From: CAVPTL01 sp963794415
GTDB taxonomy: Bacteria > Actinomycetota > Thermoleophilia > Gaiellales > JAICJC01
Direction of reading: 5' to 3'
DNA: 64,000 bases
Assembly: GCA_963794415.1 (NCBI GenBank)
Contig: CAWCDI010000001.1
Span: 1,736,001-1,800,000 of the forward strand
Both the position numbers and the translations under genes were made by a program. Under the pieces are notes generated by a model, which worked only from the letters and a program-made list of their open reading frames with translations, was not told where the DNA came from and ran no database searches. Below, piece after piece: positions 46,733-55,095 of this stretch (its first letter is position 1; every line of letters starts with the position of its first letter).

Positions 46733-48661
46733 ATGGGCTCCATGCGCACGTCCCGGCTGCTGTTGCTCGCCGCGCTCTGTGCGCTCGCGGCGACGGCCGC
46801 GCCTGGATCCGCCCAGGCGAGGAACCGCTGGAGGGTGCCCGACACCGCGCCCGACTGGGCCGCGCCGTCTGCCCGCGCGGCCGATGCCTCGAACGCCGGC
46901 AAGATGGTGTTCTCCGTGTGGCTGGGCTGGCGCAACCAGGCAGCGCTCCAGAGCTCGCTCCAGAGCCTCTATGACCCGTCGAGCGCGACCTACCAGCACT
47001 GGCTCACCCCGCAGCAGTTCCGCGCCGCCTACTCGCCCAGCGATGCGCAGGTCGCGACCGTCCGAAGCTGGCTGGCAGAGCAGGGCTTCAGCGTGATCGA
47101 CGCACCGCGCAACAACCTGTTCGTGACCGCGTCGGGCTCGACAGCCCAGGTCGAGCAGGCGTTCAGCGTGAACATCGACCTCTACCACCTGGACGGCCAC
47201 CTGGTGCGCGCCCCCGACCAGGATCCCAGCGTCCCCGCGGGCCTCGCCCCGGACGTGCGCGCGATCACCGGCCTCGACGGCGCGATGGCGCTCACCGCGC
47301 CGTCGCACACGCCGGCCGCCACCCAGCCTCCGCCGCCGCCGGCCGGGCACTCGGTGGGGCCGTGCTCGCGGTACTGGGGCCAGCAGACCTCCACGGCGTA
47401 CACCAACCCCTACAGGCCGGGCGCGCCGCTGCCGTGGATCCCCTGCGGCTACACGCCGAGCCAGATCACGTCGGCCTACCACGTGGACGCGCTGCACCGC
47501 CTGGGCATCACCGGCCGCGGCCAGACGATCGCGATCACCGGGGCGTTCTTCTCACCCACCCTCCGCGATGACGCCAACCGGTTCTCGCGCGAGTTCCGGC
47601 TGCCGAAGCTCACCCGCCGAAACTACAGCGAGGTGGTCGCGCCGGGGACGCTCAGGTACCCGCGCGACGACGACGAGACCCAGAGCTGGTACATCGAGCA
47701 GGCGCTCGACGTCGAGTGGGCCCACGCCGTCGCCCCCGACGCCCGGCTGGTGTACGTGGGCGCCGCCAACGACGCGGCCGGGCTCGACCATGCGCTCAAC
47801 ACCACCATCGACAACCATCTGGCGAACATCATCTCCAACAGCTGGGGGCTGCCCGAGGCATACGCGTCGAAGTCCGAGATCACCACCGAGAACGACATGT
47901 TCAAGCAGGCCGCGGCGGAGGGCATCGGCGTCTACGTCGCCTCGGGCGACTACGGCGATCTGAAGGACGCGATCGGCAGGAAGTCGGTGGGCTTCCCCGA
48001 CTCGAGCCCCTGGGTGACCTCGGTGGGCGGCACGGCCATCGGCATCGGCGACCGCGGCCAGTCGCTGTGGGAGACCGGCTGGGGCTCCACCTCGAGCGAC
48101 TGGAACGGCAAGGCGTGGAAGCCCGATGCCCTCGGCGACTTCCTCGGCGGCTCGGGCGGGGGCGTGAGCCACGTCTTCGGCCAGCCGTGGTACCAGCAGG
48201 GCGTGGTGCCGCCGGCGGCCGCCACGTGGAACGGCCAGCTTCGGCGGTCGGAGCCCGACATCGCGATGGACGCCGATCCCGATACGCCGGTGATCTTCAC
48301 CCAGAGCTACTCAAAGCCTGACGGCAAGCTGACCCAGATCGACTCGTGGATCGGCGGCACGAGCGTCTCTGCACCCATGACCGCCGCGCTGATGGCGCTC
48401 GCCGATCAGGGCGACCGGCACCCCCACGGGTTCGCGAACCCCGGGCTCTACCGGCTGGCCGGAACCGCGGCGTTCAACGACATCGTGCCGAGCGACGGCA
48501 CGCTCGCGGTGCTGCGAAACTCAGCCGGCGAGAACGGCGGCGTGCTGACCCACCTGCGCTCCATCGACCATGACAGCTCGCTCACCACCGCGCGCGGCTG
48601 GGACGACGTGACGGGGCTGGGATCGCCCGACGCGTGGTGGCTCAGCTGGCTGCTGCGGTGA
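46733..48661 (+). CDS. Secreted S53 peptidase (sedolisin / kumamolisin type)
   Basis: 642 residues. A signal peptide (RTSRLLLLAALCALAATAAP) is followed by the pro-kumamolisin activation domain (about 50-190, with YDPSSATYQHWLTPQQFRAAYSP) and the catalytic domain (about 235-640). The serine lies in IGGTSVSAPMTAALMAL, the Glu/Asp pair in SWYIEQALDVEWAHAVAPDA, and the oxyanion Asp region in VASGDYGD; SNSWGLPE is also typical. The C-terminal calcium site DDVTGLGSP is present. The enzyme is an acid-active secreted protease. ATG 46742 is an equally possible start. It converges on the methyltransferase gene with a 20-nt overlap. Confidence 0.9.
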   Translation: MGSMRTSRLLLLAALCALAATAAPGSAQARNRWRVPDTAPDWAAPSARAADASNAGKMVFSVWLGWRNQAALQSSLQSLYDPSSATYQHWLTPQQFRAAYSPSDAQVATVRSWLAEQGFSVIDAPRNNLFVTASGSTAQVEQAFSVNIDLYHLDGHLVRAPDQDPSVPAGLAPDVRAITGLDGAMALTAPSHTPAATQPPPPPAGHSVGPCSRYWGQQTSTAYTNPYRPGAPLPWIPCGYTPSQITSAYHVDALHRLGITGRGQTIAITGAFFSPTLRDDANRFSREFRLPKLTRRNYSEVVAPGTLRYPRDDDETQSWYIEQALDVEWAHAVAPDARLVYVGAANDAAGLDHALNTTIDNHLANIISNSWGLPEAYASKSEITTENDMFKQAAAEGIGVYVASGDYGDLKDAIGRKSVGFPDSSPWVTSVGGTAIGIGDRGQSLWETGWGSTSSDWNGKAWKPDALGDFLGGSGGGVSHVFGQPWYQQGVVPPAAATWNGQLRRSEPDIAMDADPDTPVIFTQSYSKPDGKLTQIDSWIGGTSVSAPMTAALMALADQGDRHPHGFANPGLYRLAGTAAFNDIVPSDGTLAVLRNSAGENGGVLTHLRSIDHDSSLTTARGWDDVTGLGSPDAWWLSWLLR

Positions 48662-50051
48662 CCTGAGCCTCGGCGAGCTCGCCGAACTTCGGGCCCTTCA
48701 CGAACCGCGCCACGCACTCGATGTGCGGGGTGTGCGGGAACATGTCAACCGGCGTGACCCGCTCGAGCACGTAGCCCGCGTCCACCAGCTGGCGGGCGTT
48801 GGGCGCAAGCGTCGTGGGATTGCACGACACGTACACGAGCCGCTCGGGAGCCAGCTCGATCACCCGGCGGACGGCGCGCGCGCTGAGCCCCGCACGCGGC
48901 GGATCGACGAAGGCGAGCGTCGGGGCGGGGACGCGCTCGAGCAGCGGCCGCACCTGCTTGGCCACATCGCCCTCCACGAACTCGGCGGTCGCGATGCCGT
49001 TTCGCTCGGCGTTCTCGCGCGCCTGGACGATGGAGTCGGCCGAGATGTCGATGCCGTACATCGACGTCGCGCCGGCAGCCGCCGCCTGCAGCCCGATGGC
49101 GCCGGCGCCGCAGTAGAGATCCCACACGATGTCGTCGGGCGTGATCTGGGCGTAGTCGATCGCGATGCCGTAGAGCCGCTCGCACATCACGGTGTTGGTC
49201 TGCATGAAGGCGTTGATGGTCACGTGGAAGGTGAGGCTGCCGATGCGCTCCTCGAACCAGTCACGGCCGTGGACGAGCTCGCCCTCCAGCCCGTAGGTGG
49301 TCTCGCCGACCGACTCCTGCTGGGCGTGCAGCACCCCGACGACGCCGGCGGGGAGCAGCTCGACGAGGCGGTCCCTGGCCGGGAGCGCGCCCTTGCTGGT
49401 GACGATCATGGCCAGGAACTCGCCGCTTCGCACGCCCTCGCGCACGATCAGGTGGCGGAGGTAGCCGTCATGCGTGCGGCGGTTGAAGGCGGTGCCGGCG
49501 GTCTCGCGCGCCCACTGCTCGAACGCGCGGCGCACGTCGTTGGCGCCGTCCGAGGCGATGTGGCACTGCTCGATGGCCAGCAGCTCGTCCCAGCGGCCCA
49601 GCCGGTGGAAGCCCAGCGCCGGGCCGTCGTCGGTCATCAGCCACGAGAACTCGACCTTGTTGCGGTACCCGAACTGCTGCTCGGCACCGACGATGGGCTC
49701 CAGCACGAAGTCGTCGAGCTTGCCGAGGCGGCGCAGCGACTCGTCCACCTGGGCCTGCTTGTGCTTCAGCTGCTCGGAGTACTCGAGGTCCTGCCACGCG
49801 CAGCCGCCGCAGACGCCGAAGTGCTGGCACCGCGCGGTGATGCGGCCGGGGCCGGGCTCGATCAGCTCGACCATGCGCGCCTCGGCGTGGCGGCGCTTCA
49901 GCTTGGTGACGCGGGCGCGGACGTGATCGCCGGGAAGGGCGCGGGAGACGAAGATCACCAGGGGGCCGTAGCGGGCGACGCCGCGGCCGCCGTAGGCGAG
50001 GCTATCGACGGTGAGCTCGATCTCCTCATCGCGTGCAAGTTTTGGGCGCAT
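48642..50051 (-). CDS. TRAM-domain 23S rRNA (uracil-C5)-methyltransferase (RlmD/RlmC family)
   Basis: 469 residues from ATG 50051. The N-terminal TRAM domain (DSLAYGGRGVARYGPLVIFV) precedes the iron-sulfur motif CQHFGVCGGCAW (CxxxxxCxxC). The C-terminal methyltransferase domain has VWDLYCGAGAIGLQAA, FVDPPRAGLSARAV and the catalytic Cys in YVSCNPTTLAPN. Which rRNA (or tRNA) uridine is modified cannot be told from sequence. A longer frame to 50114 is rejected because ATG 50051 lies 7 nt after TACACT. Confidence 0.92.
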   Translation of the reverse strand: MRPKLARDEEIELTVDSLAYGGRGVARYGPLVIFVSRALPGDHVRARVTKLKRRHAEARMVELIEPGPGRITARCQHFGVCGGCAWQDLEYSEQLKHKQAQVDESLRRLGKLDDFVLEPIVGAEQQFGYRNKVEFSWLMTDDGPALGFHRLGRWDELLAIEQCHIASDGANDVRRAFEQWARETAGTAFNRRTHDGYLRHLIVREGVRSGEFLAMIVTSKGALPARDRLVELLPAGVVGVLHAQQESVGETTYGLEGELVHGRDWFEERIGSLTFHVTINAFMQTNTVMCERLYGIAIDYAQITPDDIVWDLYCGAGAIGLQAAAAGATSMYGIDISADSIVQARENAERNGIATAEFVEGDVAKQVRPLLERVPAPTLAFVDPPRAGLSARAVRRVIELAPERLVYVSCNPTTLAPNARQLVDAGYVLERVTPVDMFPHTPHIECVARFVKGPKFGELAEAQVTAAAS

Positions 50052-50064
50052 TCGGTTTAGTGTA
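50052..50064 (-). promoter_or_regulatory. Candidate leaderless promoter of the RNA methyltransferase gene
   Basis: On the minus strand TACACT (50064-50059) is followed by exactly 7 nt and ATG 50051. It shares five bases with the opposing hexamer at 50058-50063. Confidence 0.55.
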
Positions 50065-50070
50065 CGGATC
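50058..50070 (+). promoter_or_regulatory. Candidate leaderless promoter of the metallopeptidase gene
   Basis: TAGTGT at 50058-50063 is followed by exactly 7 nt and GTG 50071. With the minus-strand element it forms a 19-bp bidirectional unit between two start codons. Confidence 0.55.
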
Positions 50071-51531
50071 GTGCCGCTTTCCGTCTCCACCTTCCGCGAG
50101 CAGCTCGAGGACATGAACGCCGATGCCCTCGACGAGTACTACCGGCATTCGGCCGGGCTGAAGCCGACGCTCGAGATCGCGGCGGTCTACGAGCGGTACC
50201 CCGAGCTCTCGACGCTCGAGCAGGTGAAGGCGCTCGAGTCCGAGGGCGCGCCGGCGGATCTGCAGCAGTTCGCGGCCGAGGCGTACATCGGCAACGGCGC
50301 GAAGCACCTCACCGAGGACGCCGCCAACACCGAGGCCGATCTCACCGTGAGGGCCGGCGACGAGGAGATCCCCTACCGGGCCGTGCGGCCGCGGCTGATG
50401 AACGAGCCCGACATGGCCCGCCGGCGCGACCTCTACGACCGCCGCTGCGCCGTGACCGAGCAGCACCTCAACCCCATCCTGGCCGAGATCACCGAGACCG
50501 AGCGGCGGCTCACCCGCGAGGTGGGATCCGAGAGCGTGCTGGCGCTCTACACGCGGTACGGGTTCGATCCGGTGGGGCTGCACGCGCAGACCACGCAGTT
50601 CCTGGAGGAGACCGAGGATCTCTACCGCGAGCGGATGGACGAGCGGCTCCGCTCGACGCTCGGGCTCTCGCTGGACGACGCCTCGCCGGCGGATCTGGCG
50701 CGCGTGTGGCGGGCGCCGGAGTTCGATCGCGGCTTCCCGTCCGACCGCGCGCTGCCCGCGCTTCGCGCGACGCTCGAGGGCCTGGGAGTGGATCTGGACT
50801 CACAGCCCAACGTCGAGCTCGACATCGAGGATCGGCCCAACAAGCGGCCGCGGGCGTTCTGCGCGCCGGTGCGGGTGCCCGGCCGGGTGGTGCTCGTGAT
50901 CCTGCCGCAGGGCGGCCAGGAGGACTACCAGGCGCTCTTCCACGAGGCAGGGCACACCGAGCACTTCGCCCACACGTCGCGCGACCTGCCGGCCGAGCAG
51001 CGGCTGCTGGGCGATAACGCCGTGACCGAGGGGTTTGCGTTTCTGATGGAGCACCTGCTGTCGGACCGGCAGTGGCTCAGCTCGCGGCTCGACTTCGGGC
51101 CCATCGACGAGTACGTGCGCTTCTCGGCGCTCACCAAGCTCTTCTTCGCGCGCCGGTACTCGGCCAAGCTCGCCTACGAGATCGAGCTGCACGCCGGCGC
51201 GCCGCTCGACTCGCTGCCCGCGCGGTACGCAGCGCTCCTCACCGACGCGGTGGGCGTGCCGTATCCCACCAGCGACTTCCTGGAGGACGTCGACGGCGGA
51301 TTCTACTGCACGTCATATTTGCGCGCGTGGGCGTTCGAGACGCAGCTGCGCGAGCACCTGCGAGCCGAGTTCGGCAGCCGCTGGTTTCAGAGCTCGGCGG
51401 CCGGCAGCCTGGTGCGCGAGATGTGGAACCTGGGCCAGTCGCTTCGGGCCGACGACCTGCTGCAGGAGGTCACAGGCTCGCGCATCGACTTCGGCGTGCT
51501 CACCGCCGAGGCCCACGAGGCCCTGGGCTGA
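50071..51531 (+). CDS. M3-like zinc metallopeptidase (gluzincin with HEAGH motif)
   Basis: 486 residues, mostly helical. The zinc motif is ALFHEAGHTEHFAHTS near residue 290, with the third ligand Glu in NAVTEGFAFLMEHLL about 35 residues later; this spacing fits gluzincins such as M3 oligopeptidases, though M3 enzymes usually have HExGH with Phe (HEFGH) and about 600 residues. No signal peptide, so probably cytosolic. The C-terminal YCTSYLRAWAFETQLREHL also resembles M3 ends. Start GTG 50071 is supported by the 7-nt spacing from TAGTGT. Confidence 0.75.
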   Translation: MPLSVSTFREQLEDMNADALDEYYRHSAGLKPTLEIAAVYERYPELSTLEQVKALESEGAPADLQQFAAEAYIGNGAKHLTEDAANTEADLTVRAGDEEIPYRAVRPRLMNEPDMARRRDLYDRRCAVTEQHLNPILAEITETERRLTREVGSESVLALYTRYGFDPVGLHAQTTQFLEETEDLYRERMDERLRSTLGLSLDDASPADLARVWRAPEFDRGFPSDRALPALRATLEGLGVDLDSQPNVELDIEDRPNKRPRAFCAPVRVPGRVVLVILPQGGQEDYQALFHEAGHTEHFAHTSRDLPAEQRLLGDNAVTEGFAFLMEHLLSDRQWLSSRLDFGPIDEYVRFSALTKLFFARRYSAKLAYEIELHAGAPLDSLPARYAALLTDAVGVPYPTSDFLEDVDGGFYCTSYLRAWAFETQLREHLRAEFGSRWFQSSAAGSLVREMWNLGQSLRADDLLQEVTGSRIDFGVLTAEAHEALG

Positions 51532-51532
51532 G

Positions 51533-51904
51533 TCAGGCCGACATCCAGCGTCCCCGCCGCAGCGGGCGGATGACGAGGAACCAGATGATCGGGATGAGGA
51601 AGAACGGCGGCCCGCCCCTGCCGATGGAGATCGAGAGCAGGACGCCGACCAGCGCGACGACCGCAATGATGGGTACCAGCGGCCAGGCGTGGGCGACGTG
51701 GGAACGGCCGGAGCGGCGCTGCCGGCCGGGCAGGTCGCGCATGAGCGCATCGATCTGGCCGCGGGTCTTCGCGCGGTTGGCGAGCTCCAGGCGCGACTCG
51801 AACTCGTCGCTGTCCAGGCGACCCGCCGCGTAGTGCTCGGAGAGCTCGCGGGCAGCCGCGTCGCGCTCGGCATCTCCGATCCGGATGGACAGATCGTTAC
51901 TCAT
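51533..51904 (-). CDS. DUF1707 membrane protein
   Basis: 123 residues from ATG 51904. The N-terminal DUF1707 (SHOCT-like) domain reads LSIRIGDAERDAAARELSEH with YAAGRLDSDEFESRLELANRAKTRGQID. Two hydrophobic helices follow (WPLVPIIAVVALVGVLLSISI and FFLIPIIWFLVIRPL) with an Arg-rich end. DUF1707 proteins are common in actinobacteria and their function is unknown. It converges on the metallopeptidase gene with a 1-nt gap. Confidence 0.85.
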   Translation of the reverse strand: MSNDLSIRIGDAERDAAARELSEHYAAGRLDSDEFESRLELANRAKTRGQIDALMRDLPGRQRRSGRSHVAHAWPLVPIIAVVALVGVLLSISIGRGGPPFFLIPIIWFLVIRPLRRGRWMSA

Positions 51905-51917
51905 CGAAACGATTCTA
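51905..51917 (-). promoter_or_regulatory. Candidate leaderless promoter of the DUF1707 gene
   Basis: On the minus strand TAGAAT (51917-51912) is followed by exactly 7 nt and ATG 51904. Confidence 0.55.
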
Positions 51918-51929
51918 CCAGGTAACGGA

Positions 51930-51942
51930 TAGCATGCAGTTG
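51930..51942 (+). promoter_or_regulatory. Candidate leaderless promoter that decides the MarR start
   Basis: TAGCAT at 51930-51935 is followed by exactly 7 nt and ATG 51943. The upstream in-frame ATG 51934 lies inside the hexamer, so the 7-nt rule favours the second ATG. Confidence 0.5.
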
Positions 51943-52419
51943 ATGGCGACCAACGATCCCGACCGCCGCGGCGCGGCATTCCTCCTGGTGCAGCTGGGAT
52001 TCCTCGCCGCGCGGCGGTTTGCCGCGCGCCTGGAGCCGACGGGCCTCGACCCGCGCCGGTTCGGCCTGCTCCGCTCGATCGAGTCGGGCGACGGCCGGTC
52101 GCAGCAGGAGCTCGCCGGTGCCGTGGGCATGCACGCGTCGAAGATGGTGGGCCTCGTGGACGAGCTGGAGCACGACGGGCTGGTCGAGCGCCACCGCAGC
52201 GCCGGCGACCGGCGCGCCTACGAGCTGAGCCTCACGCCGAAGGGCCGCGCTGCCCTGGCGGAGGCGCGCACGGCCGCGGAGGCCCACGGCGACAACCTGC
52301 TGTCAGCCCTGGACGCCGATGAGCGCGAGGAGCTGACCCGGCTGCTGCGCAAGGTGGCCGACGCAAACGGCGTGGACGCCTCGTCCCTGCCCGGCCGCCC
52401 GCCGTGGCAGCCGCGCTAG
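51943..52419 (+). CDS. MarR-family transcriptional regulator
   Basis: 158 residues. The winged helix-turn-helix is at about 40-105: RFGLLRSIESGDGRSQQELA, GMHASKMVGLVDELEHDGLV and wing RHRSAGDRRAYELSLTPKGR. The Asp-Arg pair in the wing (GDRR) is the conserved DNA contact. N- and C-terminal helices form the dimer. It is divergent from the DUF1707 gene across 38 bp, and such neighbours are often the regulated gene; autoregulation is likely. It overlaps the convergent GT-C gene by 4 nt. Confidence 0.9.
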   Translation: MATNDPDRRGAAFLLVQLGFLAARRFAARLEPTGLDPRRFGLLRSIESGDGRSQQELAGAVGMHASKMVGLVDELEHDGLVERHRSAGDRRAYELSLTPKGRAALAEARTAAEAHGDNLLSALDADEREELTRLLRKVADANGVDASSLPGRPPWQPR

Positions 52420-54065
52420 CCGGCGCAGCGGCCCAGCCGCGCGAGGTTGAACGCGTGGCGGTAGACCTGTGACATGTGCCCGAAGTCGTGCACGTCGGGC
52501 GCGGCCTTCACCGCCGCGCGCCACAGCAGGTCGCCCTCGAAGAGCGCTCCGCGCGGCGTCTGCACGCCCACAGGCGTCTTGATCAGCACAAACGGCGAGA
52601 ACACCTGCACCGTCGTGCCGTCCTTCAGCGAATCCTGCATCTTCTGGGCGAAGTCCTCCGCGTCGGACGGCTTCACGAGCGCCCACACGTACTGCGGCTG
52701 CTTGCGCTGCTGGATCTGGTGCACCAGCGCGCAGCCCTGCGGGTGGTCCAGCAGCCGCCACATGCCCAGCGGCGAGTCACCGGCCGCGTCCAGCGCGGCG
52801 TAGGCCGTGTAGAGCCGCGGATCCTCGGCCGGGCCGCCCGACTTGCCTGCGCTCGAGAGCAGCGTGTCATCGTTGGTGAACTGCTCGCCCAGCGCCAGGC
52901 TCGCATTCCGCAGCCCGCTGTTGAAGTTGGTGAGGTCGTTGTAGTCGGCCACGAGGCCCGCGGCCAGCAGGCCGGCGGCGACCACCGCGGCGATCGGCGC
53001 CGCACGGCGCGGCACCCGCTGGGCGATCTCGATGAAGAGCGCCGCGAGCGCCACCGCATAGCCCGGCATCAGGAAGCTCAGATGCCGCTCGGGCGCGAAC
53101 GCCTGCGAGCCCGCGGTGAACACCGAGAGGAGCGCCACCGGCAGCCCGATCCACACGCCCACCACGATCGCCGCCCGGTGGTTTCGCAGGCACAGCACCG
53201 CGAACCCCGCCACCACCGCGATGCCCAGGAGGATCGCGGCGACCGGGTCGTTCGATCCCGAGACGTGGTCTCCCAGCCGGCTCCAGAACCCGCTCGAGCC
53301 GAGGTGGATCACCGGCCCGCCGTGACCCACCTGGTACTTGTTCTGCAGCGGCGAGTAGACGGCATGCAGGAGCACCAGTGCGACCAGGCCGAGGACTGCC
53401 GCCACGACCACGGCAACGTAGGAGCGCCACTCCTGCCGCCACGCCCGCGGGTGCCGGAGCTTCGGCCCCAGGCCCAGCACCACCAGCAGCACGAGCTCGG
53501 ACGCGAGCGCGAAGAGCCCAAAAGGGTGCGACGCAACCAGCATGAGCGCAAAGAGCGCGTAGGGCGCCACCCACCGCAGCCGGCGCGTGCGCACCAGGAG
53601 CAGCAGCAGCCAGAGGCTTGCAAACGCCGCCGTCATCATCGCCGTGTAGCCGCGCGCGAACTGTCCCAGATGGATGGTGATGGGCGAGCTCGCCACCACC
53701 ACCGAGACGATCGCACCGCCTGCGCGGCCCAGCAGCTCGCGGCCCGCGAGGTAGCTGAACGCGACCGCCGTGATGCCGAGCAGCGCCGAGGGCAGCCGCA
53801 GGCCCAGGATGTCGTCGCGCCACGCCAGCGAGGCATGCACCAGCAGGTAGTGCAGCGGGGGCCCGTGCCGCACGTGGATCGCGGTGTGCAGCACGTCGCG
53901 GACCGACATCTTCGACGCGACCATGAGCGTGACGCCCTCGTCGTTTTGCAGCGGCCGGAAGTCGAGGCCGAATCCGAGGATCGCCACGGCATAGGCCAGC
54001 GTCGCCCCTGCAGCCACCAGCGGCGGCCACCACCGCGTCAGAAATCTGAGGGTCGTCGCCCACAT
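52416..54065 (-). CDS. GT-C family membrane glycosyltransferase (PMT/ArnT-like, GT39 type)
   Basis: 549 residues from ATG 54065. About 10-12 helices occupy residues 1-390, followed by an exported domain of about 150 residues. The first outer loop has LDFRPLQNDEGVTLMVASKM with the Asp-Glu pair typical of the GT-C catalytic site, then HGPPLHYLLVHASLAW. These enzymes use polyprenyl-phosphate sugars on the outer face. GATACT lies 6 nt before the ATG, so the 6-residue longer GTG form at 54083 is less likely. The GT2 gene on the other strand could supply its lipid-linked donor. Confidence 0.82.
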   Translation of the reverse strand: MWATTLRFLTRWWPPLVAAGATLAYAVAILGFGLDFRPLQNDEGVTLMVASKMSVRDVLHTAIHVRHGPPLHYLLVHASLAWRDDILGLRLPSALLGITAVAFSYLAGRELLGRAGGAIVSVVVASSPITIHLGQFARGYTAMMTAAFASLWLLLLLVRTRRLRWVAPYALFALMLVASHPFGLFALASELVLLVVLGLGPKLRHPRAWRQEWRSYVAVVVAAVLGLVALVLLHAVYSPLQNKYQVGHGGPVIHLGSSGFWSRLGDHVSGSNDPVAAILLGIAVVAGFAVLCLRNHRAAIVVGVWIGLPVALLSVFTAGSQAFAPERHLSFLMPGYAVALAALFIEIAQRVPRRAAPIAAVVAAGLLAAGLVADYNDLTNFNSGLRNASLALGEQFTNDDTLLSSAGKSGGPAEDPRLYTAYAALDAAGDSPLGMWRLLDHPQGCALVHQIQQRKQPQYVWALVKPSDAEDFAQKMQDSLKDGTTVQVFSPFVLIKTPVGVQTPRGALFEGDLLWRAAVKAAPDVHDFGHMSQVYRHAFNLARLGRCAG

Positions 54066-54077
54066 GAGCGGAGTATC
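54066..54077 (-). promoter_or_regulatory. Candidate leaderless promoter of the GT-C gene
   Basis: On the minus strand GATACT (54077-54072) is followed by 6 nt and ATG 54065. Confidence 0.4.
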
Positions 54078-54103
54078 CGCCACTCGGCGTCAGGGCACCG
54101 GAG

Positions 54104-54116
54104 TAACCTTGTTGCC
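54104..54116 (+). promoter_or_regulatory. Candidate leaderless promoter of the GT2 operon
   Basis: TAACCT at 54104-54109 is followed by exactly 7 nt and ATG 54117. Confidence 0.55.
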
Positions 54117-55082
54117 ATGGCCACGGAGCCCGTACCGGCTGCTCTCCCGGATGCCGCCGAGATACCGGCGGTGAGCGTCGTCGTCCCCGTGCTGAACGAG
54201 GAGGCCACCGTCGAGCGGCTCTACGACGGCATCACCTCCACGCTCGACGACGCCGGCATCACCCACGAGATCATCTTCGTGGACGACGGCTCCCGCGACG
54301 GCACCTACGCCGCCCTCGCGGCACTGCACGAGGCCGACGCGCGCGTGCGCGTGATCTCGTTCAAGAAGAACGCCGGCCAGCACCCCGCGATGGCCGCCGG
54401 CATGTCGCGCAGCCGCGGGGAGATCATCGTGACGATGGACGGCGACCTGCAGAACAACCCTGCCGACATCCCCCGTCTCATGGCCGCGATCGATGACGGC
54501 GCCGACCTCGTCTCCGGCAAGCGGGCCACCCGCGAGGACGGGTTCATCCTGCGGCGCCTGCCGTCGGCCATCGTCAACAAGATGCTGCGCCGCCTCACGC
54601 GAGCGCCGATCACCGACTTCGGCTGTGCGTTCAACGCCTACCGGCGCTCGGCGCTGATGCCGGTGCTGCCGCGCATCGGCCGCCAGAAGTTCACCAAGGC
54701 GCTGGTCTCGACCACCACGTCGCGGGTGACCGAGGTGGAGGTCTCGCACGCCGCCCGGGCCGACAAGAGCCGCTACAGCGTGATGGCCCTGACCAAGATG
54801 ACGCTGCACGTCCTGACCGGCTTCTGGCCGGGCCTTCTGCAGTGGGTGGGCACGGCGATGGGAATCCTCGGTATCCTTGCGTCGGTTGTTGTCGCAATCC
54901 GGGGCATCGACATCTGGATCGGTGACGGCAACTTCCCGGGGCTCGTGTTCCTGGGTGGACTGGTGCTGTTCATGCTCGGCATGCTGGCGCTCTTGCTGGC
55001 GGCGGTGGGCGAGTATCTGCAGAGGATCCAGCGCGACGTCGACGGACGGCCGCTGTACTACATCGATCGCGAACTCGGGTAA
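54117..55082 (+). CDS. Polyprenyl-phosphate glycosyltransferase, family 2 (ArnC/GtrB-like)
   Basis: 321 residues. The GT-A domain (about 18-230) has VSVVVPVLNEEATVERLYDG, EIIFVDDGSRDGTYAAL, the donor motif TMDGDLQNNPADIPRL and LPSAIVNKMLRRLTRAPITD. Two C-terminal helices follow (LQWVGTAMGILGILASVVVA and GLVFLGGLVLFMLGMLALLL), as in GtrB and ArnC, which load undecaprenyl phosphate with glucose, mannose or aminoarabinose. It starts the operon leading to the RmlB-like, ATP-grasp and aminotransferase genes. Confidence 0.88.
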   Translation: MATEPVPAALPDAAEIPAVSVVVPVLNEEATVERLYDGITSTLDDAGITHEIIFVDDGSRDGTYAALAALHEADARVRVISFKKNAGQHPAMAAGMSRSRGEIIVTMDGDLQNNPADIPRLMAAIDDGADLVSGKRATREDGFILRRLPSAIVNKMLRRLTRAPITDFGCAFNAYRRSALMPVLPRIGRQKFTKALVSTTTSRVTEVEVSHAARADKSRYSVMALTKMTLHVLTGFWPGLLQWVGTAMGILGILASVVVAIRGIDIWIGDGNFPGLVFLGGLVLFMLGMLALLLAAVGEYLQRIQRDVDGRPLYYIDRELG

Positions 55083-55095
55083 CGGAGCGTCTTCC

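Noticed and set aside
46724..46733. Leaderless promoter for the S53 peptidase gene
   Set aside because: TACATC lies only 3 nt before ATG 46733 and 12 nt before ATG 46742, so neither start obeys the 6-7 nt spacing.
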